Numbered from the stretch's first letter, positions 9,206-19,886 are shown. The stretch is DNA of 64,000 bases from Yersinia enterocolitica subsp. enterocolitica (GCF_901472495.1 NZ_LR590469.1:1736001-1800000), one strand, 5' to 3'. Translations and numbers: made by a program. The notes: generated by a model not told the origin, from the letters alone.

Positions 9206-9535
9206 TCGTTTCAGTAACACTAGCTATCACGGGATAAAACTATAATAATGTTAATTATTTACATGCAGAAATAAGTATTAAAATTAATATATAATGATTA
9301 CATTTGTGCAGCATAAGGGGGCGACTATTTTCCCATAGTTTAGGTTTATTGAATTATTCTACTAAAGAGGTGGTAGCTCAAATATTAGCCATAGCGGTGA
9401 TAAAGTAAGCATATCGATAAATAAGGCGGTTAAGTTTCAACTAATCCAGATAAATCCCTTCGACCCGCATTTCGCTTTGTGATAGAAACGTCTGTCTATA
9501 TTTATTATTCATATCAATCGCAGATCCCATACCTC
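9206..9535. other. AT-rich intergenic region
   Basis: This stretch between the HlyD remnant and the MFS gene shows no open frame with a recognisable product, no clear repeat and no site I can name. It should contain the promoter for the MFS gene. It may include unrecognisable remains of the lost secretion operon. Confidence 0.5.
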
Positions 9536-10690
9536 ATGACCGCCAAAACACACCAATCAACAGTGCAGCCCGGTGTTGCGCAGCAAGTCTCGACTCGGCT
9601 CGCATTTTTTATTTCCGGATTGGGAATGGCCGCCTGGGCACCGCTGGTACCCTTTGCCAAAGAACGGATAGGTCTTAACGATGCCTCACTGGGCTTACTA
9701 TTATTGTGCATTGGTGTTGGATCGATGCTTGCTATGCCCCTGACCGGAGTGCTCACAGCAAAATGGGGATGCCGAGCGGTGATTTTGTTAGCGGGAGCTG
9801 TGCTCTGCCTCGACCTCCCCTTGCTGGTGTTGATGAATACCCCCGTGACGATGGCGCTGGCGCTGCTCGTCTTCGGTGCGGCGATGGGCATAATAGATGT
9901 TGCCATGAATATTCAAGCGGTCATTGTTGAGAAAGCCAGTGGGCGCGCAATGATGTCCGGTTTCCACGGGCTGTTCAGTGTGGGGGGAATTGCCGGTGCC
10001 GGTGGCGTCAGTGCATTATTGTGGCTGGGGCTAAGCCCGCTCACGGCCATCATTGCTACCGTCGCATTGATGATTATCCTATTACTAACTGCCAATAAAA
10101 ACCTGTTACAAGGCAGCGGAGAGCCTCATGATGGCCCACTGTTTGTGCTGCCGCGCGGATGGGTGATGTTTATCGGTTTTTTGTGTTTTGTGATGTTCCT
10201 GGCAGAAGGTTCAATGCTTGACTGGAGTGCCGTTTTCCTGACCACACTGCGCGGTATGGCCCCCTCACAAGCAGGAATGGGTTATGCCGTATTTGCGATT
10301 GCGATGACGCTGGGCCGGTTAAATGGTGATCGGATTGTCAACGGATTAGGCCGATACAAGGTATTATTAGGCGGCAGCTTATGTGCTGCTGTGGGGATTA
10401 TCATCGCGATAAGCATTGATAGCCCAATCGCCGCCCTTATTGGCTTTATGCTCGTGGGGTTGGGTGCATCAAATGTGGTGCCAATCCTGTTCACTGCCGC
10501 AGGCAACCAAACTGTCATGCCAGCCAATTTAGCGGTGGCCTCTATAACCACTATCGGTTACGCCGGTATTCTGGCAGGCCCCGCAGCCATTGGTTTTGTT
10601 GCCCAGTTCAGTAACTTATCGGTTGCTTTTGGCTGCGTGGCCGTCTTGTTACTCACAGTGACAGCCAGCGCCAAAGCCGTCACGCGCTAA
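9536..10690 (+). CDS. MFS transporter, YbjJ-like
   Basis: This is a 384-aa inner-membrane protein with about 12 hydrophobic segments. It resembles the YbjJ group of the major facilitator superfamily: GLGMAAWAPLVPFAKERIGL at the N-terminus, the GFHGLFSVGGIAGAG motif and FLAEGSMLDWSAVFL in helix 7. I chose the ATG at 9536 because the upstream 19 codons are polar and not conserved-looking, although its ribosome-binding site is weak. Its substrate is unknown. It lies 22 bases before rcsD, in the same direction, and some read-through into rcsD is possible. Confidence 0.8.
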   Translation: MTAKTHQSTVQPGVAQQVSTRLAFFISGLGMAAWAPLVPFAKERIGLNDASLGLLLLCIGVGSMLAMPLTGVLTAKWGCRAVILLAGAVLCLDLPLLVLMNTPVTMALALLVFGAAMGIIDVAMNIQAVIVEKASGRAMMSGFHGLFSVGGIAGAGGVSALLWLGLSPLTAIIATVALMIILLLTANKNLLQGSGEPHDGPLFVLPRGWVMFIGFLCFVMFLAEGSMLDWSAVFLTTLRGMAPSQAGMGYAVFAIAMTLGRLNGDRIVNGLGRYKVLLGGSLCAAVGIIIAISIDSPIAALIGFMLVGLGASNVVPILFTAAGNQTVMPANLAVASITTIGYAGILAGPAAIGFVAQFSNLSVAFGCVAVLLLTVTASAKAVTR

Positions 10691-10712
10691 CTAAGGGATA
10701 TGCATTATCGTT

Positions 10713-13406
10713 ATGCAAAATAACTCGTTATCTACCAGTTCAGCTAACATTACGCGCTGCTTCTGGCTGTTTATCGTATTACTGCTCATCACCGTTGGGC
10801 TGTATGGCTACAACTATACCAATGCTTACCTGACAGAAAAAAAACATGCATTGAGCTATATTGCCACCGGTTTACAGCAACGTATCGAAGATTATCGGTA
10901 CCATACCTACCAGATATATGATTTTGCCAATAATCCGAATATCTCTGATAAAAATATTCTTTCTGCCCAAGAAGTGCGTCTGCGCCCTGATATTTACTAT
11001 ATTGAAAAACCGCGCAGAAAAACTGACGCCGTCATTTTTGGTAATCACGAGCCTGCCACACTCGCCATGACCTTGCAGTTGTCAGATTATCTCGACAGCC
11101 ATTGGGGGGCGCAGAATGATACCTACTCAATGTATTATCTGAACGGCCAGGACAATAGCCTAACCCTCATCACCACTCAGGCCTTAAAGGAAGTCACGTC
11201 ACGTTTTAAAGAAAGCTACCTGACTGCCGCCGCAGAGTCTCGGCGAGCAGAAATGCTACAACAGGCTAATACATTAGATGAGCGCGAAAGTTTCTCTCCA
11301 TTGCGGAAATTACGTTTCCAGAACGCCTACTATTTCACGATTCGAACCACCTTCAATCATCCCGGTCATCTGGCGACGGTCATTGCCTTTGATCTGCCGA
11401 TTAATGACTTAATTCCGCCGAATATGGCGCGTTCGAACTTCCTACTGCAACCGGATAAAACACCGATTAATGAGGGGATGGCACCAGAGGATACCGCCGC
11501 TGCCAGCGTGACACTCAATGGCTATTGGGTTGAAATTTCAGCGCCACTAGCCAACGCGTCGTTGAAAATTGTTTATCGTGTTCCGGTGACCGTGCTGGCC
11601 ATTGATTTGCTGAGAAATAACTTCTGGCTGATCTTGTCCAATATATTGCTGCTGGCTCTGGCTGTTTTGGGGATCTATTTTATTCGTCGCCAATTCGTTC
11701 GCCCAAGTACAGATATGCTTGATCAATTAGAGGCGCAAAAATCACTGAGTCAGGAAATTATTACCAGCTTGCCACAAGGGCTACTGGTTTATAATTTCAG
11801 TAGTAATGTGGTAGTCGCCAGTAATCAGATAGCCGATAACCTGATGCCTCACCTTAACCTGCAAAAAATTGCCCATATGGCAGAACAGCACCACGGGGTG
11901 ATTCAGGGCACGGTGAATAATGAAGTTTACGAAATCAGGATGTTCCGCAGTAAGTTTTCGCCTGAAACCTATCTTTTCCTGCTCCATGATCAGGATAAAG
12001 AAGTTTTGGTGAATAAACGCTTACAGCAGGCCAGACGTGAATACGACAAAAGCTTGCAAGCCCGTAAACTAATGCTCCATAACCTGGGTATTGAACTGAA
12101 TCACCCCATTAATAACCTCAATCAAACAGCCAAAGAATTACAAAATACTACTGATCCGGCGGTGCAACATGAATTAGCGCGCAAACTGGCAGAACAATCT
12201 GAAAGTATCATTGAGTTAATTGATAATATTACCTTACTAACACGTTTAGAAACTCAGGATTGGCAACCAGAACAACATAGTTTCTCCCTGTCGGCATTAA
12301 TTGATGGGCTGCTACTGGATGTGCTGCCAGCGATAAATCAGAAAGGGTTAACTCTGTTCAATCATTATCTTGTTGGCCTCGACCAAAATTACATTGGTGA
12401 TGAAAAAGTATTGCGTAAAATACTTTCATTGCTACTGCATTATTCTGTTATCACGACTGCTTACGGTAAGATAACGCTTAATGTGGATCATGAACCTGGG
12501 CACCCGGAACAACTGATTATTCAAATTACCGATACGGGTGTGGGCATTTCTGATGAAGAGATCAGTAATCTTAATTACCCTTTCCTCAGCCAAACATTGG
12601 CCGACAGATACAATCACAGTTCAGGGTTAACATTCTTTTTATGTAACCAATTATGTAAAAAATTAAACGGTCAATTAGAGATTCGTAGCAAAGTTGATAT
12701 AGGTACTCGTTATACAATCCGGGTTACGATTGCTATCCAAAATGAGCAGGAGGAGGAACAAGAGAAATTATTGGATGGTGTCACGGTATTATTAGATATA
12801 ACGTCGGAAGAAGTGCGTTCTATAATCACAACATTATTGAATTCCTTTGGCGCTAACTGCATCATCGTCGATGACCGCTTGCCGGGCCGAGACTATGATG
12901 TGACGGTGACTGATAACCCACAACACTATGATAACTATACTTTATTACTTGCATCTGACGAACCAGGAATGCAGCAGTTGCAGGATAATTATATTCGGGT
13001 AAATTATAATTTAGGAAGTGCAGTCATTGATGCAATATTATTATTAATCGAACAGCAGATTTCATCTGATGAACACATTGAAAAGCCTGAATCCATTGCT
13101 GCTGATGATATAAATGCTTACGAGCAACAACTAAAATCCAGTGACTATTATTCCTTATTTGTTGAGACAGTACCAGTAGATCTGAAGAAACTGTATACTG
13201 AACTTCAGCAACGTGATTTCATATCGCTTTCGCAGACCGCACATCGATTGAAAGGCGTATTTGCTATGTTGAATTTGCTTATCGGCAAACAACTGTGTGA
13301 AACATTAGAACAGCATATCGCAGATGGCGATCGGTTGAAGATCGAAAATAGCATCAGTCAAATTGATTCTTTCGTCACCAGACTGTTGCAGCAAGGTAAC
13401 CCATAA
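10713..13406 (+). CDS. rcsD: RcsD phosphotransfer protein of the Rcs phosphorelay
   Basis: RcsD is the inner-membrane phosphotransferase between sensor RcsC and regulator RcsB in envelope-stress and capsule control. The 897-aa protein has an N-terminal membrane segment (about 14-32), a periplasmic domain, a second membrane helix near 302-323, a degenerate histidine-kinase-like part, an ABL-like region, and a C-terminal HPt domain. The HPt phosphoryl-accepting histidine is H844 in TAHRLKG. The kinase-like part keeps DTGVGISDEEI but has no HELRTP box, as expected. It is followed by rcsB two bases after its stop codon. Confidence 0.95.
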   Translation: MQNNSLSTSSANITRCFWLFIVLLLITVGLYGYNYTNAYLTEKKHALSYIATGLQQRIEDYRYHTYQIYDFANNPNISDKNILSAQEVRLRPDIYYIEKPRRKTDAVIFGNHEPATLAMTLQLSDYLDSHWGAQNDTYSMYYLNGQDNSLTLITTQALKEVTSRFKESYLTAAAESRRAEMLQQANTLDERESFSPLRKLRFQNAYYFTIRTTFNHPGHLATVIAFDLPINDLIPPNMARSNFLLQPDKTPINEGMAPEDTAAASVTLNGYWVEISAPLANASLKIVYRVPVTVLAIDLLRNNFWLILSNILLLALAVLGIYFIRRQFVRPSTDMLDQLEAQKSLSQEIITSLPQGLLVYNFSSNVVVASNQIADNLMPHLNLQKIAHMAEQHHGVIQGTVNNEVYEIRMFRSKFSPETYLFLLHDQDKEVLVNKRLQQARREYDKSLQARKLMLHNLGIELNHPINNLNQTAKELQNTTDPAVQHELARKLAEQSESIIELIDNITLLTRLETQDWQPEQHSFSLSALIDGLLLDVLPAINQKGLTLFNHYLVGLDQNYIGDEKVLRKILSLLLHYSVITTAYGKITLNVDHEPGHPEQLIIQITDTGVGISDEEISNLNYPFLSQTLADRYNHSSGLTFFLCNQLCKKLNGQLEIRSKVDIGTRYTIRVTIAIQNEQEEEQEKLLDGVTVLLDITSEEVRSIITTLLNSFGANCIIVDDRLPGRDYDVTVTDNPQHYDNYTLLLASDEPGMQQLQDNYIRVNYNLGSAVIDAILLLIEQQISSDEHIEKPESIAADDINAYEQQLKSSDYYSLFVETVPVDLKKLYTELQQRDFISLSQTAHRLKGVFAMLNLLIGKQLCETLEQHIADGDRLKIENSISQIDSFVTRLLQQGNP

Positions 13407-13408
13407 CC

Positions 13409-14056
13409 ATGAACAACCTTAATGTAATTATTGCTGATGACCATCCAATTGTGTTGTTTGGCATCCGAAAGTCACTTGAGCAAATCGAGTGGGTAAACGT
13501 TGTCGGGGAGTTTGAAGACTCCACAGCGCTTATTAACAACTTGTCTAAACTCGATGCCAACGTGCTAATTACTGACCTCTCCATGCCTGGAGATAAGTAC
13601 GGTGATGGCATCACATTGATAAAATATATAAAACGACACTACCCAGATTTAGCCATAATAGTACTAACGATGAATAATAACCCTGCTATTCTTAGTTCAG
13701 TTTTGGACTTGGATATTGATGGGATTGTACTAAAACAAGGCGCTCCTGCTGATTTACCTAAGGCTTTGGCAGCATTACAGAAAGGGAAAAAATTCACCCC
13801 TGAAAGTGTGGCTAAGCTGTTGGAGAAAATCAGCGCTAATGGCTATGGTGACAAACGTTTATCACCGAAAGAAAGTGAAGTTTTACGGTTATTTGCTGAA
13901 GGTTTCCTGGTAACTGAAATTGCCAGAAAACTGAATCGCAGCATCAAAACCATCAGTAGCCAGAAGAAATCGGCGATGCTGAAACTGGGCGTGGATAATG
14001 ATATTGCCCTGTTAAACTACCTTTCCTCTGTCACTATTGGCCAAGAGAAAGAATAA
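13409..14056 (+). CDS. rcsB: Response regulator RcsB
   Basis: RcsB is the DNA-binding output of the Rcs phosphorelay, controlling capsule, motility and envelope genes alone or with partners such as RcsA. The receiver domain has the acidic pair D10-D11 and the phosphorylation site D56 in LITDLSMP. A LuxR-type helix-turn-helix covers about residues 150-210 (LSPKESEVLRLFAEGF, KLNRSIKTISSQKKSAM). The length of 215 aa is about the same as E. coli RcsB. It is translationally close-coupled to rcsD, with only two bases between the frames. Confidence 0.97.
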   Translation: MNNLNVIIADDHPIVLFGIRKSLEQIEWVNVVGEFEDSTALINNLSKLDANVLITDLSMPGDKYGDGITLIKYIKRHYPDLAIIVLTMNNNPAILSSVLDLDIDGIVLKQGAPADLPKALAALQKGKKFTPESVAKLLEKISANGYGDKRLSPKESEVLRLFAEGFLVTEIARKLNRSIKTISSQKKSAMLKLGVDNDIALLNYLSSVTIGQEKE

Positions 14057-14068
14057 CTTCTGTTCCCC

Positions 14069-14097
14069 AACCCGGCATTGCTCAGCAGTGCCGGGTT
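14069..14097 (+). terminator. rcsB terminator
   Basis: AACCCGGCA at 14069-14077 pairs with TGCCGGGTT at 14089-14097, followed by TATTAT, 12 bases after the rcsB stop codon. Confidence 0.75.
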
Positions 14098-14107
14098 TAT
14101 TATCCCC

Positions 14108-14231
14108 TTCGTACTTGAAGTTGCAGCGGTGTTAGCTACTCTCATTCACCCGAATCACTTACCTGTGTAAGCTCATCGGGATTCATTCGCTTGCTGCCTA
14201 CCTGCAACTCCAATTACTTTGGGTATATATT
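14108..14231 (+). repeat. ERIC element (intergenic repeat unit)
   Basis: The 124-base sequence between convergent rcsB and rcsC matches the ERIC consensus: TACTTGAAGTTGCA near the left end, CACTTACCTGTGTAAGCTCATCGG in dyad at the centre, and CTGCAACTCCAATTACTTTG with GGGTATA at the right end. ERIC elements are non-autonomous, and are transcribed as hairpins when cotranscribed with genes. Confidence 0.85.
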
Positions 14232-14243
14232 CCTATTTCTGCT

Positions 14244-17111
14244 TTAACGGGTTTTTCGCACCTTATCGCCATAATATCGCAGCATCTGGCGCAAAGTATC
14301 CAATGTTACCGGCTTAGATAAACAGTTATCCATACCTGCTTCAATACAGCGCTGCTTACCTTCGGCCAAGGCATTAGCCGTAACACCAATCACCGGGAAA
14401 TGATGATTCAGTTCTCGCAGGCGATGAGTCAGGCGATAACCATCCATATTCGGCATATTCACGTCAGTTAGCACAATATCGACACTATTTGTACTCAACA
14501 CCGCCAGAGCATCCAGCCCATCATTCGCCGTAATGACCCGATAACCTAAAGCTGTCAATTGATCAGCCAACAACCGCCGGTTGATAGGGTGGTCATCCAC
14601 CACCAGAATGAGCAGATCTGCATTCTCATCCAGATTGGTTTTCGGTGCGGGCAACGCCAGTGGTGTGTCCTCAACGACTTGCTGATCCAGCAATATGTGA
14701 TCCAATAATGGGATAATTTCCAGCAATGTGGATGTGCTAAGCAACCAATAACCTGGGCGAGTCTCTTGTGGCAAACCAATATGTTCAATGGATAGCTGAA
14801 TCCATGTCGATAGTGGCGCGTTTATTTGTGGTAAATAATCACATATAAGCACTTGATCCTGCAATGTTTGTTCATTGCTATAGCGTTGGATAGTCGCACC
14901 GAAGTGACTTAACAGATCGAGTAAATAGCTCTCAAGACGAGCATTACGGATATCCAGCCACAGTATTTTTCCTTGCCAGCGCTCACTCTTCGGCAAGACT
15001 GCATTTTGGACATGATGTTGAACTCCTTTCAGATACAAGGGAATACGAATAGCAAAAATGCTGCCCATCCCCAGCTCTGAAATCACTTCAACATCGCCGT
15101 CCATCAGGTTGACCAATTTCTCACAAATTGCTAACCCTAATCCGGTTCCTTGGAAATGGCGCTGTACCCCGGTTCCCACCTGGAAGAACGGATCAAATAG
15201 CTGATTTATCTCACGTGAATTTATCCCCACACCGGTATCGCGCACACGGAACTCCAGGTAATAGCCACGTACCCTTACTTGCAAAATGATGCAACCGGTG
15301 TCAGTAAATTTAATCGCGTTATTGAGTAAGTTAGAGATAACTTGTTGTAGGCGAACCGCATCACCCAACATCAGCCGTGGAACATCGGCCTCAATAAAGC
15401 AGTAAAGGCCCAAACGCTTTTTCACCACCAGCGGTAAATAGTTCGCCGTGATATGTGTTATCACTTCTACAGTGGAAAACTCACTTGGCTCAATTTTCAG
15501 TTGTTCGGATTCTATTTTGGAGAAGTCGAGAATATCACTGATAATTTTGAGCAATAACCCTGACGAGTTGTTCATCGCCGTCACCAGACGCTCAACACCC
15601 TGAGGTAATTCTTTGGTTTGCAATAAATCTAGGTTACCAATAATGCCATACAGCGGAGTACGCAGCTCGTGGCTGACCGTTGCCAAAAACATCGATTTTG
15701 ATTGGCTGGCCTGCTCCGCCGCTGCCGCCATTTCCTGCAATGACTCCTCCATTTTTACGCGTGAACTAACATCTACCAGCACACAAATCGCTACATCTTC
15801 ATTACGGTAGCGCGAGTGAACGAAGCTGATTTGTAGATTGTTGTTATTACTGGTCATCACATCGACAAAATTCGCCTGTTGCTCACAAATAATGCGCGTA
15901 ATACGTTCACGATCCTCATTGGTCAGCAAGTTAATATAGTTATGTGCTAATTCGTTACTGAGGATATTGGTGCCGTCACTGATTCGCAGAATGGAAATAC
16001 CCACCGGAGCAGAGGCCACAATTTTACGGTTAAATTGCTCATGTTCTTCCAAGCGCAAGGCATTATCTTCAGCCGGATGGAACATTTTTCGCTCAAACAA
16101 CCAGGCCAAGGTAAATATGACCACCGCAGAAAGAGCATTTAGCAATAACGCATTAAAAATTAATAGCTTGAATATCTCTATTATGGTTTTGACCGGCAAG
16201 GAATAGGCAATACTTAGGGGGGACGGCAGTAAATTCTTTTTCAGCAAAAGATAATTATAATCGTCCACATAGCCAAAGTAAGAGGGAGTATCTGGGTAGT
16301 CATCCAATATCGAGGCATAGCGTTCACCCGTCGCCAGACGTAATACTGGCTCATTATTTTGATCCAGCAAAGTCACGCCAATGGGTAACGGGCCGGAGGA
16401 GATAAAATCTTCCAGACGAATAGTCTGTTCCGTGCCGACTAATGCTTCTAACTTATTCCCCACATAAAGCGGGCTAAGCACATATAAGGTGCCTATTTCA
16501 GGACGAACACCGGGGACTATCCAATATAGTGGGCCATCTTTATCCTGATTATTGGCCTCACGATACCGTGCAATATGCTCACTCAGCGACTTAAGTAAGC
16601 TTTCTTGTTCCATCGGAACATTGCGAATATCGAAGTCCACCATGCACATGGTGTCACTGCCAATAAAAAATATCCGATTAAGATCATAGGCAGCAGCGAA
16701 GTTCTCTTTCCAATACAAAATAAGATTGCTGAGAGAATCTAATGATGAATGGCGAGACGAGTTAAGTGTGGCACAATCGGCTTCTGAATTGAGTGGGTAA
16801 TATTTGGGCGTGGTTTTGTTTTTAATAAAAGCGCCCGCCGCAATATCACTGCTCGCAGTATTGTGATTAAGCCTGTTTTCCGCCATATATTTGATATCAC
16901 GAATAATGTCGGAAGAGTGCCTAATGTAGTTCTGCGCCTGCTCAAAGTTAGTATTATATTCCTGACGAATATCGGATTTTTTCTCGTTAAGAATGTTCAG
17001 GATATAAAAAGTGGTCAGCAGTGCGCCGAGTGACCATAACATGACCGCCAATACCCGAAATAGGTAGCGGGAGATTTTCAGCGTCGTGCGAAATGAAGAA
17101 AGATATTTCAA
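14244..17111 (-). CDS. rcsC: Hybrid sensor kinase RcsC
   Basis: RcsC is the inner-membrane hybrid histidine kinase of the Rcs system, passing phosphate to RcsD and then RcsB. Two membrane segments flank a large periplasmic domain. The dimerisation histidine lies in ATVSHELRTPL and the ATPase boxes are DTGVGINSREI and GTGLGLAICEKL. A C-terminal receiver carries its aspartate in VLTDVNMPNMDGY. I place the start at the TTG at 17111 (LKYLSSFRTTLK), because E. coli RcsC begins MKYLASFRTTLK; the frame is open to 17165, which would add 18 residues. Neither start has a strong ribosome-binding site. It is convergent with rcsB, as in E. coli. Confidence 0.94.
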   Translation of the reverse strand: MKYLSSFRTTLKISRYLFRVLAVMLWSLGALLTTFYILNILNEKKSDIRQEYNTNFEQAQNYIRHSSDIIRDIKYMAENRLNHNTASSDIAAGAFIKNKTTPKYYPLNSEADCATLNSSRHSSLDSLSNLILYWKENFAAAYDLNRIFFIGSDTMCMVDFDIRNVPMEQESLLKSLSEHIARYREANNQDKDGPLYWIVPGVRPEIGTLYVLSPLYVGNKLEALVGTEQTIRLEDFISSGPLPIGVTLLDQNNEPVLRLATGERYASILDDYPDTPSYFGYVDDYNYLLLKKNLLPSPLSIAYSLPVKTIIEIFKLLIFNALLLNALSAVVIFTLAWLFERKMFHPAEDNALRLEEHEQFNRKIVASAPVGISILRISDGTNILSNELAHNYINLLTNEDRERITRIICEQQANFVDVMTSNNNNLQISFVHSRYRNEDVAICVLVDVSSRVKMEESLQEMAAAAEQASQSKSMFLATVSHELRTPLYGIIGNLDLLQTKELPQGVERLVTAMNNSSGLLLKIISDILDFSKIESEQLKIEPSEFSTVEVITHITANYLPLVVKKRLGLYCFIEADVPRLMLGDAVRLQQVISNLLNNAIKFTDTGCIILQVRVRGYYLEFRVRDTGVGINSREINQLFDPFFQVGTGVQRHFQGTGLGLAICEKLVNLMDGDVEVISELGMGSIFAIRIPLYLKGVQHHVQNAVLPKSERWQGKILWLDIRNARLESYLLDLLSHFGATIQRYSNEQTLQDQVLICDYLPQINAPLSTWIQLSIEHIGLPQETRPGYWLLSTSTLLEIIPLLDHILLDQQVVEDTPLALPAPKTNLDENADLLILVVDDHPINRRLLADQLTALGYRVITANDGLDALAVLSTNSVDIVLTDVNMPNMDGYRLTHRLRELNHHFPVIGVTANALAEGKQRCIEAGMDNCLSKPVTLDTLRQMLRYYGDKVRKTR

Positions 17112-17192
17112 TCTGATACCATGATGAAAGCATCGCCGGGCAGGCTGCGTAATAACAGAATACACTACCCATGACTCATTAAAAAGTCAGCA

Positions 17193-17218
17193 TAAAAAAG
17201 CCAGCTCGTAAGCTGGCT
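17193..17218 (-). terminator. gyrA terminator
   Basis: On the reverse strand AGCCAGCT-TACG-AGCTGGCT is followed by six T residues, ten bases past the gyrA stop codon. Confidence 0.85.
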
Positions 17219-17228
17219 CCTATTTCAT

Positions 17229-19886
17229 TTACGCATTATTGTCATCGTCTTCTGCTTCGTCAGCAGCATCTTCATCTTCTGGTGCATTCAGTGCAGCATC
17301 TTCCTCGCTGCCCTCTTCACCTTCTAATGATTCACCCTCAAGGATGTCATCATCCTCTTCCGGCTCAGCTACACGTTGCAGGCCAACGACATGCTCGTCT
17401 TCAGCGGTACGGATAAGTGTCACACCCTGGGTATTACGCCCCACAACACTCACCTCTGATACGCGGGTACGTACCAGTGTACCGGCATCGGTGATCATCA
17501 TGATTTGGTCAGTCGGCGCGACTTGTACCGCCCCAACAACCTTACCATTACGCTCACTGACTTTAATGGAGATAACCCCCTGAGTCGCACGGGACTTGGT
17601 TGGATATTCTTCCACTGCGGTACGTTTACCGTAACCGTTTTCAGTCACAGTCAGGATTTCACCATCGCCACGAGGGATGATAAGAGAAATAACCCGATCG
17701 TCGCCATTGAGGTTGATACCGCGTACACCGGTCGCGGTACGGCCCATCGAACGGACCTGCGACTCAGGGAAGCGAACCACTTTACCCAATGCAGAGAACA
17801 GCATGACTTCGTTAGTGCCATCGGTCAGATCGACACCAATCAGTTCATCGCCTTCATTCAGATTGACGGCAATAATACCGGCACTGCGTGGACGGCTAAA
17901 CTCGGTCAGTGCGGTTTTCTTCACGGTACCGCTGGCGGTAGCCATAAAGATGTGACGACCTTCTTCGTATTCCCGCACCGGCAGAATGGCGGTGATACGC
18001 TCATTTGGCTCCAGCGGCAACAAGTTGACGATCGGACGACCACGTGCGCCACGACTGGCCTCCGGCAACTGATAGACCTTCATCCAATAGAGACGGCCAC
18101 GGCTGGAGAAGCACAAAATAGTATCGTGGGTGTTGGCGACCAGCAGGCGATCAATGAAGTCTTCTTCTTTGATACGCGCAGCCGATTTACCTTTACCACC
18201 ACGACGCTGAGCTTCGTAATCAGACAGAGGTTGGTATTTGACATAGCCCTGATGGGACAATGTCACAACCACATCTTCCTGATTAATCAGGTCTTCAATA
18301 TTGATGTCAGAGGTATTCGCTGTGATTTCAGTTCGACGCACGTCGTTATATTGCTCTTTAATAGCAACTAACTCTTCACGGATAACTTCCATCAAGCGCT
18401 CTGGATTTTCCAGAATAAAGATCAGCTCGGCAATGACAGTCAGCAGCTCTTTATACTCATCCAGCAGTTTTTCATGCTCCAGGCCGGTTAGTTTCTGCAA
18501 ACGCAGATCCAAAATCGCCTGAGCTTGCTGCTCGGTGAGATAATATTTGCCGTCACGGATACCGAACTCAGCTTCCAGCCATTCAGGGCGGGCAGCATCA
18601 CCACCGGCACGTTCCAACATGGCGGCAACGTTACCTAACTCCCATGAGCTGGCAATCAAGCCGGCTTTCGCTTCGGCAGGTGTTGCTGCACGGCGGATCA
18701 ACTCGATAATCGGATCGATGTTAGCCAGTGCAATAGCCAGCGCTTCAAGGATATGCGCGCGGTCACGTGCTTTACGCAGTTCAAAAATGGTACGGCGAGT
18801 CACCACTTCACGGCGGTGGCGCACGAAAGCAACCAAAATGTCTTTCAGGTTAAGCAACTTAGGCTGCCCTTGAGACAGAGCCACCATATTGATACCGAAA
18901 GTCACCTGCAATTGCGTCAGAGAATAGAGGTTGTTCAGAACCACTTCCCCGACAGCATCACGTTTGATTTCAATCACGATACGCATGCCGTCTTTATCAG
19001 ACTCATCACGCAACGCACTGATGCCTTCTACGCGTTTTTCTTTAACCAGCTCGGCGATTTTTTCAATCAACCGCGCCTTGTTCACCTGATACGGGATCTC
19101 GTGAACAATAATGGTTTCGCGACCGGTTTTAGCGTCAGCCTCAACTTCAGCACGGGCACGGATATACACCTTGCCACGGCCAGTACGATAAGCTTCTTCA
19201 ATACCACGGCGACCATTGATAATCGCAGCAGTTGGGAAATCTGGCCCCGGGATGTACTCCATCAACCCTTCAATGGTGATGTTTTCATCTTCGATATAGG
19301 CCAGACAGCCATCAATAACCTCAGAAAGGTTATGCGGCGGAATATTGGTTGCCATACCGACAGCAATACCTGACGAGCCGTTAACCAGCAAGTTAGGGAT
19401 TCGGGTTGGCATTACGGCAGGAATTTGCTCCGTACCGTCATAGTTCGGCACGAAGTCGACGGTATCTTTTTCTAAGTCCGCCAACAATTCGTGAGCAATT
19501 TTAGACATACGGATTTCGGTATAACGCATCGCTGCGGCGGAGTCGCCATCAACGGAACCGAAGTTGCCCTGCCCATCCACCAGCATATAGCGCAGTGAGA
19601 ACGGCTGGGCCATACGCACAATTGTGTCGTAGACCGCGCTGTCACCATGCGGGTGATATTTACCGATAACGTCCCCGACTACACGGGCCGATTTTTTGTA
19701 TGGCTTATTCCAGTCATTACCCAGTACATTCATCGCAAACAGTACGCGACGGTGCACCGGTTTCAGTCCATCCCGGACATCTGGTAACGCACGTCCGACA
19801 ATAACGGACATCGCATAATCCAGATAGGAGCTTTTCAGCTCTTCCTCGATGTTGACCGGTGTTATTTCTCTGGCAAGGTCGCTCAT
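17229..19886 (-). CDS. gyrA: DNA gyrase subunit A
   Basis: GyrA is the breakage-reunion subunit of DNA gyrase (A2B2) that introduces negative supercoils. The catalytic tyrosine is Y122 in AAMRYTE. The quinolone-resistance region reads GDSAVYDTIVRMAQ with serine at 83 and aspartate at 87, the susceptible state. The C-terminal beta-pinwheel contains the GyrA box QRRGGKG, and the protein ends in a long acidic tail (EEDDDILEGESLEGEEG and further acidic residues). Length 885 aa, close to E. coli (875). No partner gyrB is nearby, as usual. Confidence 0.98.
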   Translation of the reverse strand: MSDLAREITPVNIEEELKSSYLDYAMSVIVGRALPDVRDGLKPVHRRVLFAMNVLGNDWNKPYKKSARVVGDVIGKYHPHGDSAVYDTIVRMAQPFSLRYMLVDGQGNFGSVDGDSAAAMRYTEIRMSKIAHELLADLEKDTVDFVPNYDGTEQIPAVMPTRIPNLLVNGSSGIAVGMATNIPPHNLSEVIDGCLAYIEDENITIEGLMEYIPGPDFPTAAIINGRRGIEEAYRTGRGKVYIRARAEVEADAKTGRETIIVHEIPYQVNKARLIEKIAELVKEKRVEGISALRDESDKDGMRIVIEIKRDAVGEVVLNNLYSLTQLQVTFGINMVALSQGQPKLLNLKDILVAFVRHRREVVTRRTIFELRKARDRAHILEALAIALANIDPIIELIRRAATPAEAKAGLIASSWELGNVAAMLERAGGDAARPEWLEAEFGIRDGKYYLTEQQAQAILDLRLQKLTGLEHEKLLDEYKELLTVIAELIFILENPERLMEVIREELVAIKEQYNDVRRTEITANTSDINIEDLINQEDVVVTLSHQGYVKYQPLSDYEAQRRGGKGKSAARIKEEDFIDRLLVANTHDTILCFSSRGRLYWMKVYQLPEASRGARGRPIVNLLPLEPNERITAILPVREYEEGRHIFMATASGTVKKTALTEFSRPRSAGIIAVNLNEGDELIGVDLTDGTNEVMLFSALGKVVRFPESQVRSMGRTATGVRGINLNGDDRVISLIIPRGDGEILTVTENGYGKRTAVEEYPTKSRATQGVISIKVSERNGKVVGAVQVAPTDQIMMITDAGTLVRTRVSEVSVVGRNTQGVTLIRTAEDEHVVGLQRVAEPEEDDDILEGESLEGEEGSEEDAALNAPEDEDAADEAEDDDNNA

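Noticed and set aside
17505..18371. Long frame (288 aa) antisense to gyrA
   Set aside because: It is a shadow of the highly biased gyrA codon pattern; other long antisense frames over nrdA, edd and menH were dropped for the same reason.
19620..19660. Quinolone-resistance changes in gyrA
   Set aside because: Residues 83 and 87 are serine and aspartate, the susceptible form.
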